DNA of 64,000 nt. Origin: Ignavibacteriota bacterium. GTDB taxonomy: Bacteria > Bacteroidota > Ignavibacteria > Tepidaquicellales > Tepidaquicellaceae. This document shows, piece after piece, positions 8,194 through 15,996 of this stretch. The translations under genes were made by a program, and so were the position numbers. A model generated the notes under the pieces. It did not search any database and was not told where the DNA came from. It saw nothing but the letters and a program-made list of their open reading frames with translations. The stretch lies in assembly GCA_026390735.1 (NCBI GenBank), contig JAPLFJ010000052.1:124001-188000 (forward strand), in the 5' to 3' direction. Each line of letters starts with the position of its first letter. The first letter of the stretch is position 1.

Positions 8194-10191
8194 TTATAAT
8201 GCCGCTATCTGCGCAAAAATCTCTTCGTTGTTAAAACCCGCAAGTTCAACTGATTTTGACGGACAACTTGCCGTACAGGTTCCACATCCCTGACAAAGTC
8301 CTTCGTTCACATAAGCAATTTCTTTAATAACTACACCGTCTCTTGTTTTAACTTCACGAACTTCAACCGCGCCATATGGACAAACTTTTTTGCATAGGAA
8401 ACAACCTGCACATAAATCTGCACTCACTTTGGCAACTACTGGTTCGCGCTCAAGTTTATCTGAACCAAAAAGTACCATTGCTTTTGCTGCGGCTGCTGAT
8501 GCCATTGCGACTGATTCAGGAATATCTTTCGGCGACTGGCAAGCACCTGCGAGAAAGACTCCGCCTGTTGTACTTTCAATCGGACGAAGTTTTGGATGCG
8601 CTTCGTTAAAGAATCCGTGTTTGTCATAAGGGATACCAACTGTTTGTGCAAGTGTTGATGCGTCGGGCTGTGCAATCATTGCTGTTGCAAGCACAACCAT
8701 ATCAGCCTCAATAGTGATAGGCATTCCGGCAAGTGTGTCTTCACCTTTAACAATATACTTTCCGTCTTCTTCTGTAATTTTTGAAACACGTCCGCGAATG
8801 TATTTCACGCCGTCTTCTTCTATTGCACGTCGGACAAATTCGTCGTACATTTTTCCGCCTGAACGAATGTCCATATAGAATACGTATGCTTCGCCATCGT
8901 GAACTTTGTGTTTATAAAGCATTGCGTGCTTTGCAGTGTACATACAGCAAATTTTGCTGCAGTATGAAAACCCTTTTGACTCATCGCGCGAACCTACGCA
9001 TTGAATGAAGACAATCTTCTTCGGTTCTTTGCCGTCTGAAGGACGTTTGAATTCACCTTCAGTTGGTCCGGATGCAGAAGCGATTCTTTCAAACTGCAAA
9101 CCATCGACAACGTCTTTATATTTTCCGTAACCGTATTCGCCGTAACCTTTATAAATAGAGTCATCCGGTTTTTTATCAATGTTATAAAGCTTGTAACCTG
9201 TTGCCATAATTATTGCGCCGACTTCTTCGGTTACTAACTTATCCTGCTGGTCGAAATTAATTGCTTCTCGGCCGCAAACTGTTACGCAGATTCCGCACTT
9301 GCCGTTTTTGTAGTGCGTGCAAACTGTTTCATCAATCACTGGAATGTTTGGAACTGCTTGCGGGAATGGTACGTACACCGCCGGTCTGTGTGCAAGGTTT
9401 TCTTCGAAAGAGTTGTATGCTTTCTTTCTGATAGGACATTTTGTAATGCACAATCCGCAACCCGTACATTTATCTTCGTCAATATGACGTGCTTTATTTC
9501 TGATAGTAACGGTGAAGTTACCGATAAAGCCATCTACTTTTTCAACTTCGGAAAAGGTCATTAACTTTATCTTCGGGTGCTGATACACTTCAACCATACG
9601 GGGAGTTAAGATACACTGAGAGCAATCGAGTGTCGGGAATGTTTCCGACAACTGACTCATATGTCCGCCGATGGAAGGTTCTTTTTCAACGAGCACAACT
9701 TCGTAGCCTGCGTTTGCCACATCAAGTGCTGCCTGAATACCTGCAATACCGCCGCCGATAACGAGAGTTCTTTTTGTAACAGGAACTTCGATGGTTGTAA
9801 GCGGTTGATCGCGTTTCACTTTTTCAACAGACATACGCACCATTTCAATTGCTTTCTCTGTTGCCGCTTCAATGTCATCGTGCACCCACGAACAGTGCTC
9901 GCGAAGGTTTGTGATTTCAACGAGGAAAGGATTTATGCCTGCGGCAACTGCTGCTTTACGAAAAGTTTTCTCGTGCATATGCGGAGAGCAGGAACCAACA
10001 ACTATTGCATCAAGTTTCTTATCAATAATTTCTTTCTTAATCATATTCTGTCCCGGGTCGGAACACATATACTTGTAATCAATCGAAACTTCAACACCGG
10101 GAAGCCATTCACATGCTTTAGCAACACGCGGACAATCAACTGTTCTGCCTATGTTTTCACCGCAGTGACAAATAAATACTCCAATTTTCAT
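8194..10191 (-). CDS. hdrA: Heterodisulfide reductase-like flavoprotein HdrA
   Basis: 665 residues, the usual length for HdrA. In order: an N-terminal HdrA domain with Cys pairs (CHCGENIG; SCSPHMHE); an FAD Rossmann motif GGGIAG at 146-151; TLDCSQC near 190; a ferredoxin motif Cys242-Cys252 (CTGCGLCITKC); and two C-terminal [4Fe-4S] motifs starting at Cys594 (CAGCFLCKKVC) and Cys633 (CQGCGTCTASC). HdrA carries the bifurcating FAD. Paired with Flx it can couple NADH oxidation to reduction of ferredoxin and of a thiol/disulfide acceptor at HdrB. The gene sits 21 bp after hdrB in the operon. Confidence 0.92.
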   Translation of the reverse strand: MKIGVFICHCGENIGRTVDCPRVAKACEWLPGVEVSIDYKYMCSDPGQNMIKKEIIDKKLDAIVVGSCSPHMHEKTFRKAAVAAGINPFLVEITNLREHCSWVHDDIEAATEKAIEMVRMSVEKVKRDQPLTTIEVPVTKRTLVIGGGIAGIQAALDVANAGYEVVLVEKEPSIGGHMSQLSETFPTLDCSQCILTPRMVEVYQHPKIKLMTFSEVEKVDGFIGNFTVTIRNKARHIDEDKCTGCGLCITKCPIRKKAYNSFEENLAHRPAVYVPFPQAVPNIPVIDETVCTHYKNGKCGICVTVCGREAINFDQQDKLVTEEVGAIIMATGYKLYNIDKKPDDSIYKGYGEYGYGKYKDVVDGLQFERIASASGPTEGEFKRPSDGKEPKKIVFIQCVGSRDESKGFSYCSKICCMYTAKHAMLYKHKVHDGEAYVFYMDIRSGGKMYDEFVRRAIEEDGVKYIRGRVSKITEEDGKYIVKGEDTLAGMPITIEADMVVLATAMIAQPDASTLAQTVGIPYDKHGFFNEAHPKLRPIESTTGGVFLAGACQSPKDIPESVAMASAAAAKAMVLFGSDKLEREPVVAKVSADLCAGCFLCKKVCPYGAVEVREVKTRDGVVIKEIAYVNEGLCQGCGTCTASCPSKSVELAGFNNEEIFAQIAAL

Positions 10192-10212
10192 AATCTAAAA
10201 CTCCGAATTATT

Positions 10213-11100
10213 TTATACTGTCGCTTTTTCAGCGGCAAGTTCATTGTAGTTAAATTTAACTGTGTGTAAATCTATACCAAGTTCTTTTTCATCCATTCCC
10301 AGTGCAAGTCCAAGAAGTTCTGTTAAATAAAGCACAGGAAACTCTTTATATTCGGGGAAAACGCGCTTCATAATAGTCTGGCGCATATCAAGATTTGTAT
10401 GGCACATCGGACAGGCAACAACCATTACGTTTGCACCGTGTCTTTTTGCGTCGTCAATAATCTTCTTTGAAAGCTCGACGACTATATCACGTCTTGCGAT
10501 AGAATGCGCCGCTCCGCAGCACTCAACCTTGGAATTCCAGTCAACTGTTTTAGCACCTGTAAGTTCAACAAGTTTTTCCATAGAAGTTGGCTGTTCTGCA
10601 TCATCGAACTTTGTAATTTCAGCAGGGCGGACAAGAAGACAGCCGTAGTAACATGCAACATTTAAACTCTTAAGTTCTTCTTTTCTGTTCTCCGTAATCT
10701 TTTCTAATCCTATTTTCATAAAGAGTTCGATAAGGTTCATAACCTTAATGTCCTTTTGAAATTTAGTTTCAAGAACAGATTCAACTTCCTGTTTAACTTC
10801 CGGATGCTTTTTCATTTCATACTGTGACGACACAAGTCTGTTATAACAGGCAGCACAAGGTGCAACCATATCATCGAGTCCCTGCTGTTCGGCAAGCATA
10901 ACGTTTCGCATAGCAAGAGCGCTTGCGAGTTTGTGGTTTGTAACGTGGGCAGAAGTCGCACCGCAGCACGACCAGTCTTTGACTTCATCGAAAGAAGCGC
11001 CGAGATTTTCTACAACTTTTCTAAGAGAGATATCGTACTCTCTTGCTGTTCCGGTTTGTGAGCAACCGGGGAAATATCCTACTTTCAAAATTGCCTCCAT
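10213..11100 (-). CDS. hdrB: Heterodisulfide reductase-like catalytic subunit HdrB
   Basis: 295 residues with two CCG domains: CSQTGT...DWSCCGATSAH...CAACYN in the N-half and CYYGCL...VECCGAAHS...CPMCHTN in the C-half. These bind the noncubane [4Fe-4S] clusters that cleave the disulfide substrate. Both motif sets look intact. In bacteria the substrate is not CoM-S-S-CoB; in sulfate reducers DsrC has been proposed, but no dsrC gene is seen here. It lies 13 bp after hdrC and 21 bp before hdrA. Confidence 0.92.
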   Translation of the reverse strand: MEAILKVGYFPGCSQTGTAREYDISLRKVVENLGASFDEVKDWSCCGATSAHVTNHKLASALAMRNVMLAEQQGLDDMVAPCAACYNRLVSSQYEMKKHPEVKQEVESVLETKFQKDIKVMNLIELFMKIGLEKITENRKEELKSLNVACYYGCLLVRPAEITKFDDAEQPTSMEKLVELTGAKTVDWNSKVECCGAAHSIARRDIVVELSKKIIDDAKRHGANVMVVACPMCHTNLDMRQTIMKRVFPEYKEFPVLYLTELLGLALGMDEKELGIDLHTVKFNYNELAAEKATV

Positions 11101-11113
11101 TGAGGGTTTAGAA

Positions 11114-11662
11114 TTATTTTTTAGCCGTCTTCTTAAATATTTTCTTAACGGACTCTTTATCTTTAATATTATGAGGTAAAACTTTTAACTTTCCTTTTAA
11201 TAACATACCCGGTGAAGAATCCACATCGTCAAATAAGTGCATCGTTTTAAGTTTATATTCTGCTACCAAACCAACCTCATAGGCACGTCCGAAACTCTTT
11301 ATCTGATTTAAGAATGCCTTATGGAATGTGATTATATCCTTATCCTTTACCTTAACGCCCTTTTCAATCGCAGTTTCACGAACGGCATCCATAAACTTTG
11401 CAAGATCGAATTCCTGGGGGCATCGTGACGAACAGGTCATACATCCGGCACAAAGCCATGGAGTTGTTGATTTTAATGCTTCTTCATAAAAGCCAAGTTG
11501 AATCAAGCGCACAACTTTATTGGGCGCAACATCCATGTAATACCTTACGGGACAACCCGCAGAACATTTACCGCACTGATAACAAAGGCTAACATCCTGA
11601 AAAGTTTTATCTTTAATATCATCAGCAATAGTATGAACATGGTTATGGGTATGTGAGCTCAT
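11114..11662 (-). CDS. hdrC: Heterodisulfide reductase-like ferredoxin subunit HdrC
   Basis: 182 residues with two [4Fe-4S] motifs, CYQCGKCSAGCPVRY (near residue 30) and CAGCMTCSSRCPQEF (near 72), each a CxxCxxCxxxC set. HdrC moves electrons from HdrA to the noncubane clusters of HdrB. It is the first gene of a seven-gene minus-strand operon (hdrC-B-A-flxD-C-B-A), so its promoter should lie in the ~290-bp region to its right. Confidence 0.92.
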   Translation of the reverse strand: MSSHTHNHVHTIADDIKDKTFQDVSLCYQCGKCSAGCPVRYYMDVAPNKVVRLIQLGFYEEALKSTTPWLCAGCMTCSSRCPQEFDLAKFMDAVRETAIEKGVKVKDKDIITFHKAFLNQIKSFGRAYEVGLVAEYKLKTMHLFDDVDSSPGMLLKGKLKVLPHNIKDKESVKKIFKKTAKK

Positions 11663-11955
11663 ATAGATAAAATTTTTGAAATTGACAAAAGGAGGTTATG
11701 AAAAGCTGGTTTGGACTTTTTTTGTTTCTTAATAGCATATACGAACATAAATATATCCGCCTTGGGTTCTAATATTTTCGGTATCTTATTTGTGTCCTCG
11801 GATGAGTGTTGGGGAAACGCAAACAAAGAACCTTAAAAACAAACTATACAAAATTAGATAAGTTAAACGTATAGTTCAATGGAAATATTATTACAATATT
11901 TACAAGAAATAATTTAAGGTATAATGAATTTAAGAATGATAGTTTTAATAATTAA
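11663..11955. other. Gene-free spacer upstream of hdrC
   Basis: About 290 bp, AT-rich, between hdrC and the DUF2892 gene, both read on the minus strand. It must hold the hdr-flx promoter, but I see no clear -35/-10 pair on the minus strand. A plus-strand 24-codon frame at 11698-11772 follows an AGGAGG, but the 2-nt spacing is too short for a normal start. Confidence 0.5.
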
Positions 11956-12153
11956 CTATTTGTCACCGGTTTTGGTAACGGTATTTATTTTAAACGGATA
12001 ATACAGTCCGCATCTGCCGAAAACGGCGGTAAGGACTGGTACGATTCCGATTAATCCCAGCCAGCTGTGGAAAACATAACCAAGTCCGAGTATCGTCACG
12101 CCTATTATTACACGAATGATTTTATCTGTTTTTCCTACGTTGCATGCTAACAT
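11956..12153 (-). CDS. DUF2892 (YgaP-like) small membrane protein
   Basis: 65 residues. It begins with MLACNVGKTDKIIRVIIG, typical of DUF2892 proteins, whose N-terminal NxGxxDRxiR signature is recognisable here as NVGKTDKIIR. Two hydrophobic helices follow (GVTILGLGYVF, LGLIGIVPVLTAVFG). A GRCGLYYPFKI segment near the end contains the conserved Cys. Related domains occur at the C-terminus of YgaP rhodanese proteins, but this one stands alone. Function unknown. Confidence 0.8.
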   Translation of the reverse strand: MLACNVGKTDKIIRVIIGVTILGLGYVFHSWLGLIGIVPVLTAVFGRCGLYYPFKINTVTKTGDK

Positions 12154-12243
12154 TTTAAAACCCTTTCTAATTAGTTGTTAATAAACAGTATTTCATACAT
12201 TCTTTAACACAAACAAAACGCAGATAGTTCTTTTAAAATACAA

Positions 12244-12280
12244 AAGGGTTAATGGCAGACAACCATTAACCCTTGAGAAT
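12244..12280 (-). terminator. Terminator downstream of the OPT transporter
   Basis: A perfect 12-bp stem (AAGGGTTAATGG / CCATTAACCCTT), loop 7 nt, 20 bp past the OPT stop. On the minus strand it is followed by TTGTATTTT. Confidence 0.82.
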
Positions 12281-12293
12281 GTTTTGCGCGTTT

Positions 12294-14360
12294 CTAATCT
12301 ATATTCTTTTTCCTTAACGGAATCCTGACAAGAAACACACCTATTAAAAATATTGCGACCAGGCTTCCGATAAAGGAAGGTTCGCTGAACATATGAAAGA
12401 GTTTAATGTCTGCAAAAGCAAGCCCCGCAAAGAGAAGCCCGATAAGTGCTTCACCTGCTATAAGCCCTGACGACAAAAGAATACCTGTGTTGTTTATTTT
12501 CTCCTTTTGTTCGGGTGTATACTTTCCTTTTTCAACCCGCTTATCAATTATACCCTTCATCAGGCCTCCGAGAAAGATAGCAAAGGATGTATCGATCGGA
12601 AGATACATACCAACACTTATCAGCATCGGACTTTTAACCTGCATAAGGATAAATCCGATACCCATAAACATTCCTATGATTATAAGAATCATTTCTGTTT
12701 TGCCTTCAACGATACCTTTCGCCATTATAGCCATTAAACTTGCCTGAGGTGCCGGGAGTTTCTCTCCGCCGAAACCTGCGTTTGTACCAAGAATATCATT
12801 TTGGATTTCGGGAGCGAGTTGTTTAACGTCTGTAAGCTGATATGTCTTTCCTATAAATTCCGGGTTCTTGCCTTTATATGTTATTGTGCTTGTTCCAGCG
12901 GTTTGCAGTTTAATTAATTCATCTGAAGTTGCCTGCTTGATATCGCCAAGGTGCAATAATGATAAAACAAGAAACATTACAAGCGACGATGATACAACGC
13001 CAAAAATATCACCTACCTGCATCTTCCAGGGTGTACAGCCAAGAATATGTCCGGCTTTTAAGTCCTGCATCATTTCTCCAGCAACTGAAACGGACACACA
13101 GGTAAACGCTGCTACCCCCAGTACCGCGGCTACTCCCGCGTTGCCTGACATTCCAAGAGCAACCATTAAAAATGCAACAACAATTAATACCGACACCGTG
13201 AGTCCGCTTGTTGGGTTATTGCTCACTCCGATAATTCCGACAAGGTAACCCGACACTGCCGCAAACACGAAGCCAAGAAATATCATAACGATGGTTGCTA
13301 TTAAGGCTGGTAAAACCGATCCAGTGAAATAATTAAATATGAAAAACATAACTATGGCAACTACGCCTAATATAGGAAGGGCTATTTTCATGTTCAGGTC
13401 TTTATCTGTTCTTTGAACTTCGCTTGCACCTGAAGCCGCACGCTTTAAATTTGCGAAGGAACGGGAGATGCCTTCGAACAAACTCTTATGCATTTTATAA
13501 AGCGTATAAAAAGCGCCAACGAGCATTCCGCCGATTGCAATGTAACGGACATATGCTTTCCAGACACGCGCGATTTCAAGTCCCCAATCCTGAACGCCTG
13601 CGGGGTTATTATAATTAATAAAGTATGCGATTGCAGGAGCAAGCAAGCCCCACGCAAGAACTCCGCCGCTAAAGTTTATTGCACCGAGGCGTGGTCCGAT
13701 AATGTATCCGACGCCGAAGTACGCGGGTGCCATTCCCGGTGAACGAAGCAAAAGCGAGCCTTTGCCAAACGATACAACTTTCTGCCACGATCCTGCGATA
13801 AATTTAAAATCAACTAACGCAGTAAGTATTGCACCGACGCCCATACCCGAGAGCAGGAACTTTGAACCACCTGTTCCTTTTTGTCCCGACTTATGAATTT
13901 CTGCAGCGGCAATTGATTCAGGAAACGGTAAATCTTTGTCTTCGATTAAAACTCTTCTTAATAATGTAACAAACATTATTCCAAGTATTCCCGCAAAGAT
14001 TAAAAGTATTGTAGAGATGATGTAGTTTGTTACCGAATAAAACGGATTCCATATGTTTGCGATGAAGAAAGCAGGCAGGACAAATATCGCGCCCGCAGCA
14101 ATGTTTCCTCCGATTGAGCCGATTGTTCTCGCGGCATTTTCTTCAAGGATGGTTCCCTTCAATGCTTTTAAAACTGCCATTGCAAGCACAGCCGTCGTGT
14201 AAGTTGCGGCGATGGTCATTCCGGCTTTAAGTCCGAGGTAAGCATTTGCGGCGCCCATAAGCATTGCCATAAACACACCAAGTATAACTGCGCGGAAAGA
14301 AAATTCTTTCATGTTGGTATCGGCAGAGACAAAGGGAATAAAGTTTTTTTCACTACTCAT
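12294..14360 (-). CDS. OPT-family oligopeptide transporter
   Basis: 688 residues with 15 or more hydrophobic segments. The N-terminal GAANAYLGLKAGMTIAATY and the ARTIGSIGGNIAAG stretch are typical of bacterial OPT (oligopeptide / metal-chelate) permeases. It lies in the inner membrane and probably imports peptides by proton symport. The gene is a single unit with its own terminator and is divergent from the SugE gene. The start MSSEKNFIPFVSADTNMKEFSFRAV fits a short cytoplasmic N-terminus. Confidence 0.88.
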   Translation of the reverse strand: MSSEKNFIPFVSADTNMKEFSFRAVILGVFMAMLMGAANAYLGLKAGMTIAATYTTAVLAMAVLKALKGTILEENAARTIGSIGGNIAAGAIFVLPAFFIANIWNPFYSVTNYIISTILLIFAGILGIMFVTLLRRVLIEDKDLPFPESIAAAEIHKSGQKGTGGSKFLLSGMGVGAILTALVDFKFIAGSWQKVVSFGKGSLLLRSPGMAPAYFGVGYIIGPRLGAINFSGGVLAWGLLAPAIAYFINYNNPAGVQDWGLEIARVWKAYVRYIAIGGMLVGAFYTLYKMHKSLFEGISRSFANLKRAASGASEVQRTDKDLNMKIALPILGVVAIVMFFIFNYFTGSVLPALIATIVMIFLGFVFAAVSGYLVGIIGVSNNPTSGLTVSVLIVVAFLMVALGMSGNAGVAAVLGVAAFTCVSVSVAGEMMQDLKAGHILGCTPWKMQVGDIFGVVSSSLVMFLVLSLLHLGDIKQATSDELIKLQTAGTSTITYKGKNPEFIGKTYQLTDVKQLAPEIQNDILGTNAGFGGEKLPAPQASLMAIMAKGIVEGKTEMILIIIGMFMGIGFILMQVKSPMLISVGMYLPIDTSFAIFLGGLMKGIIDKRVEKGKYTPEQKEKINNTGILLSSGLIAGEALIGLLFAGLAFADIKLFHMFSEPSFIGSLVAIFLIGVFLVRIPLRKKNID

Positions 14361-14492
14361 TATTAATCAATTTAATTTTTGACAAATACTTTTACAAAAA
14401 TCAGAAATGTAAAGTGAAAATGAAATGTTTTAATGAATACACATTTAAAAACGGATGTTTTATATTAATACAAAAATAAACGAAAGAAATGT

Positions 14493-14810
14493 ATGGCTTG
14501 GATATATTTAATAGTGGCAGGGGTTTTTGAAATGGGCTGGCCGCTCGGGTTTAAACTTTCGCAGGTGACCGAACAAAAGTTTTTGTGGATTTCTGTCGGC
14601 GTGCTTTCGATGGCGGCAAGCGGATATTTTCTGTGGACGGCACAAAAGGAAATTCCAATCGGAACTGCGTATGCTGTATGGACGGGAATAGGGGCTGTTG
14701 GTACTTTCATAATAGGAATGGTTTTTTTCAAAGACCCTGCAAACCTTCTCAGGATGCTCTCGGCAAGTTTGATTATTATAGGGGTTATTGGGTTAAAGTT
14801 TTCCGCCTGA
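14493..14810 (+). CDS. sugE: SugE/Gdx small multidrug resistance transporter
   Basis: 105 residues, four transmembrane helices. MAWIYLIVAGVFEMGWPLG contains the essential SMR glutamate in helix 1 (FEMGW). GTAYAVWTGIGAVGTF and a C-terminal IIGVIGLKFSA match SugE/Gdx rather than EmrE. Gdx proteins export guanidinium in exchange for protons. I looked upstream for a guanidine riboswitch and saw none. It is monocistronic and ends before a shared terminator. Confidence 0.9.
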   Translation: MAWIYLIVAGVFEMGWPLGFKLSQVTEQKFLWISVGVLSMAASGYFLWTAQKEIPIGTAYAVWTGIGAVGTFIIGMVFFKDPANLLRMLSASLIIIGVIGLKFSA

Positions 14811-14837
14811 GTAAAAAGCAATACACACAACTTAAAA

Positions 14838-14874
14838 AGGCTCTTTGATAAGATATACAAAGAGCCTCTTTTAA
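14838..14874. terminator. Bidirectional terminator between sugE and the guanylyltransferase gene
   Basis: A 10-bp stem (AGGCTCTTTG / CAAAGAGCCT) with a 10-nt loop. It is followed by CTTTTAAA on the plus strand and by TTTTTAAG on the minus strand, between two convergent genes. Confidence 0.82.
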
Positions 14875-14886
14875 AATAATATAAAA

Positions 14887-15996
14887 TTACAGGTACTGGT
14901 CTAATCCTTTTCTGCGAAGATAATCAACCACTTCCTTAACATTCTGTGACTCGCCGCGCTTGCAAATCAGCAAACCGTTGTCCGTATCAATCACTAGCAA
15001 ATCCTCTACGCCAACAAGTGCGGATATTCTCTGGTCGTTTATTATAAGACAGTTCTTAGAGTTTATTGTAACGGTTGTGCCCTGTTTGACGTTGCCGTCA
15101 CTATCCTTCTGTTTGAAGTTATAGATTTCGTCCCACGAACCGACATCACTCCAGTCAAAATGACTTCTGATAGTATGGACGTTGTAGGATTTTTCCATTA
15201 CGCCATAGTCAATGGAAATTCCTTTTAACTGCGAATAAACTGTTTCGAGGACTTTTGCAAAATCATTCTTAAGTAAACTTTGTTCCAGTTTAAGCAGTGC
15301 ATTGTGAAGGTCTGGTATAGATTCTTTAATTTCTTCCAGCATTGTATCGACACGGAATATAAACATACCGCTGTTCCAGAGAAAGTCACCACTTTCTATA
15401 AATGCTTTAGCGGTTTCGAGGTTTGGTTTCTCTGCAAAAGTTTTCACCTTAAAAACTCTTTCGTCAGGTTCGTTAGTTTTTCCGTTTTTAATATGCACAT
15501 CAGTATAATTATCGGTGTCGTACTGAATGTAGCCGTAACCTGTTTCGGGTTTTGTCGGATTTATACCAAGAGTTACAATACCGCCGTTATCATTCGTAAA
15601 GGAAAGTCCGCATTTTACAACCCGCTGAAACTCTTCAACATCTTTTATGATATGATCCGAAGGAACGACAAGAACGTTAGCTTTGGTGTTAAATTGTTTA
15701 ATGAACAAACACGTAAGACCGATGCAAGGGGCCGTGTTTCTGCCAAACGGCTCGCATATAATATTTTCTTCGGGAATCTTCGGAAGATGTTTTTTTGTAA
15801 TTGCTTTATACGCTATGTTTGTTACTACGAATATATTCGATGGAGAAACAACAGCCTCTAAGCGCTTAAACGTCTGCTGAATCATAGAACTGTGATCATT
15901 TTCAATCTTCAGGTATTGCTTCGGCAGTTTTGATGTACCCTTAGGCCAGAACCTTGTTCCTACACCACCCGCCATTATCACTGCATAATTATTCAT
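14887..15996 (-). CDS. Mannose-1-phosphate guanylyltransferase
   Basis: 369 residues from the chosen start (MNNYAVIMAGGVGTRFWPKG); the same frame can begin 13 codons earlier, but the nucleotidyltransferase fold normally starts right at this motif. Other signatures are an SKLPKQYL stretch, VVPSDHII, and FLWNSGMFIFR. It makes GDP-mannose from mannose-1-phosphate and GTP for polysaccharide or glycan synthesis. Length fits the single-domain GMP type, without the phosphomannose isomerase domain seen in ManC/AlgA. It overlaps the end of the upstream acidic-protein gene by 8 bp, so the two are probably co-translated. Confidence 0.9.
   Translation of the reverse strand: MNNYAVIMAGGVGTRFWPKGTSKLPKQYLKIENDHSSMIQQTFKRLEAVVSPSNIFVVTNIAYKAITKKHLPKIPEENIICEPFGRNTAPCIGLTCLFIKQFNTKANVLVVPSDHIIKDVEEFQRVVKCGLSFTNDNGGIVTLGINPTKPETGYGYIQYDTDNYTDVHIKNGKTNEPDERVFKVKTFAEKPNLETAKAFIESGDFLWNSGMFIFRVDTMLEEIKESIPDLHNALLKLEQSLLKNDFAKVLETVYSQLKGISIDYGVMEKSYNVHTIRSHFDWSDVGSWDEIYNFKQKDSDGNVKQGTTVTINSKNCLIINDQRISALVGVEDLLVIDTDNGLLICKRGESQNVKEVVDYLRRKGLDQYL

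Noticed and set aside
11698-11772. 24-codon plus-strand frame following AGGAGG in the spacer before hdrC
   Set aside because: Only 2 nt separate AGGAGG from ATG, too short for normal initiation, and the peptide has no recognisable features.
14361-14492. Guanidine riboswitch upstream of sugE
   Set aside because: No guanidine-I/II/III core (such as paired ACGR loops) is visible and the leader is short and AT-rich.
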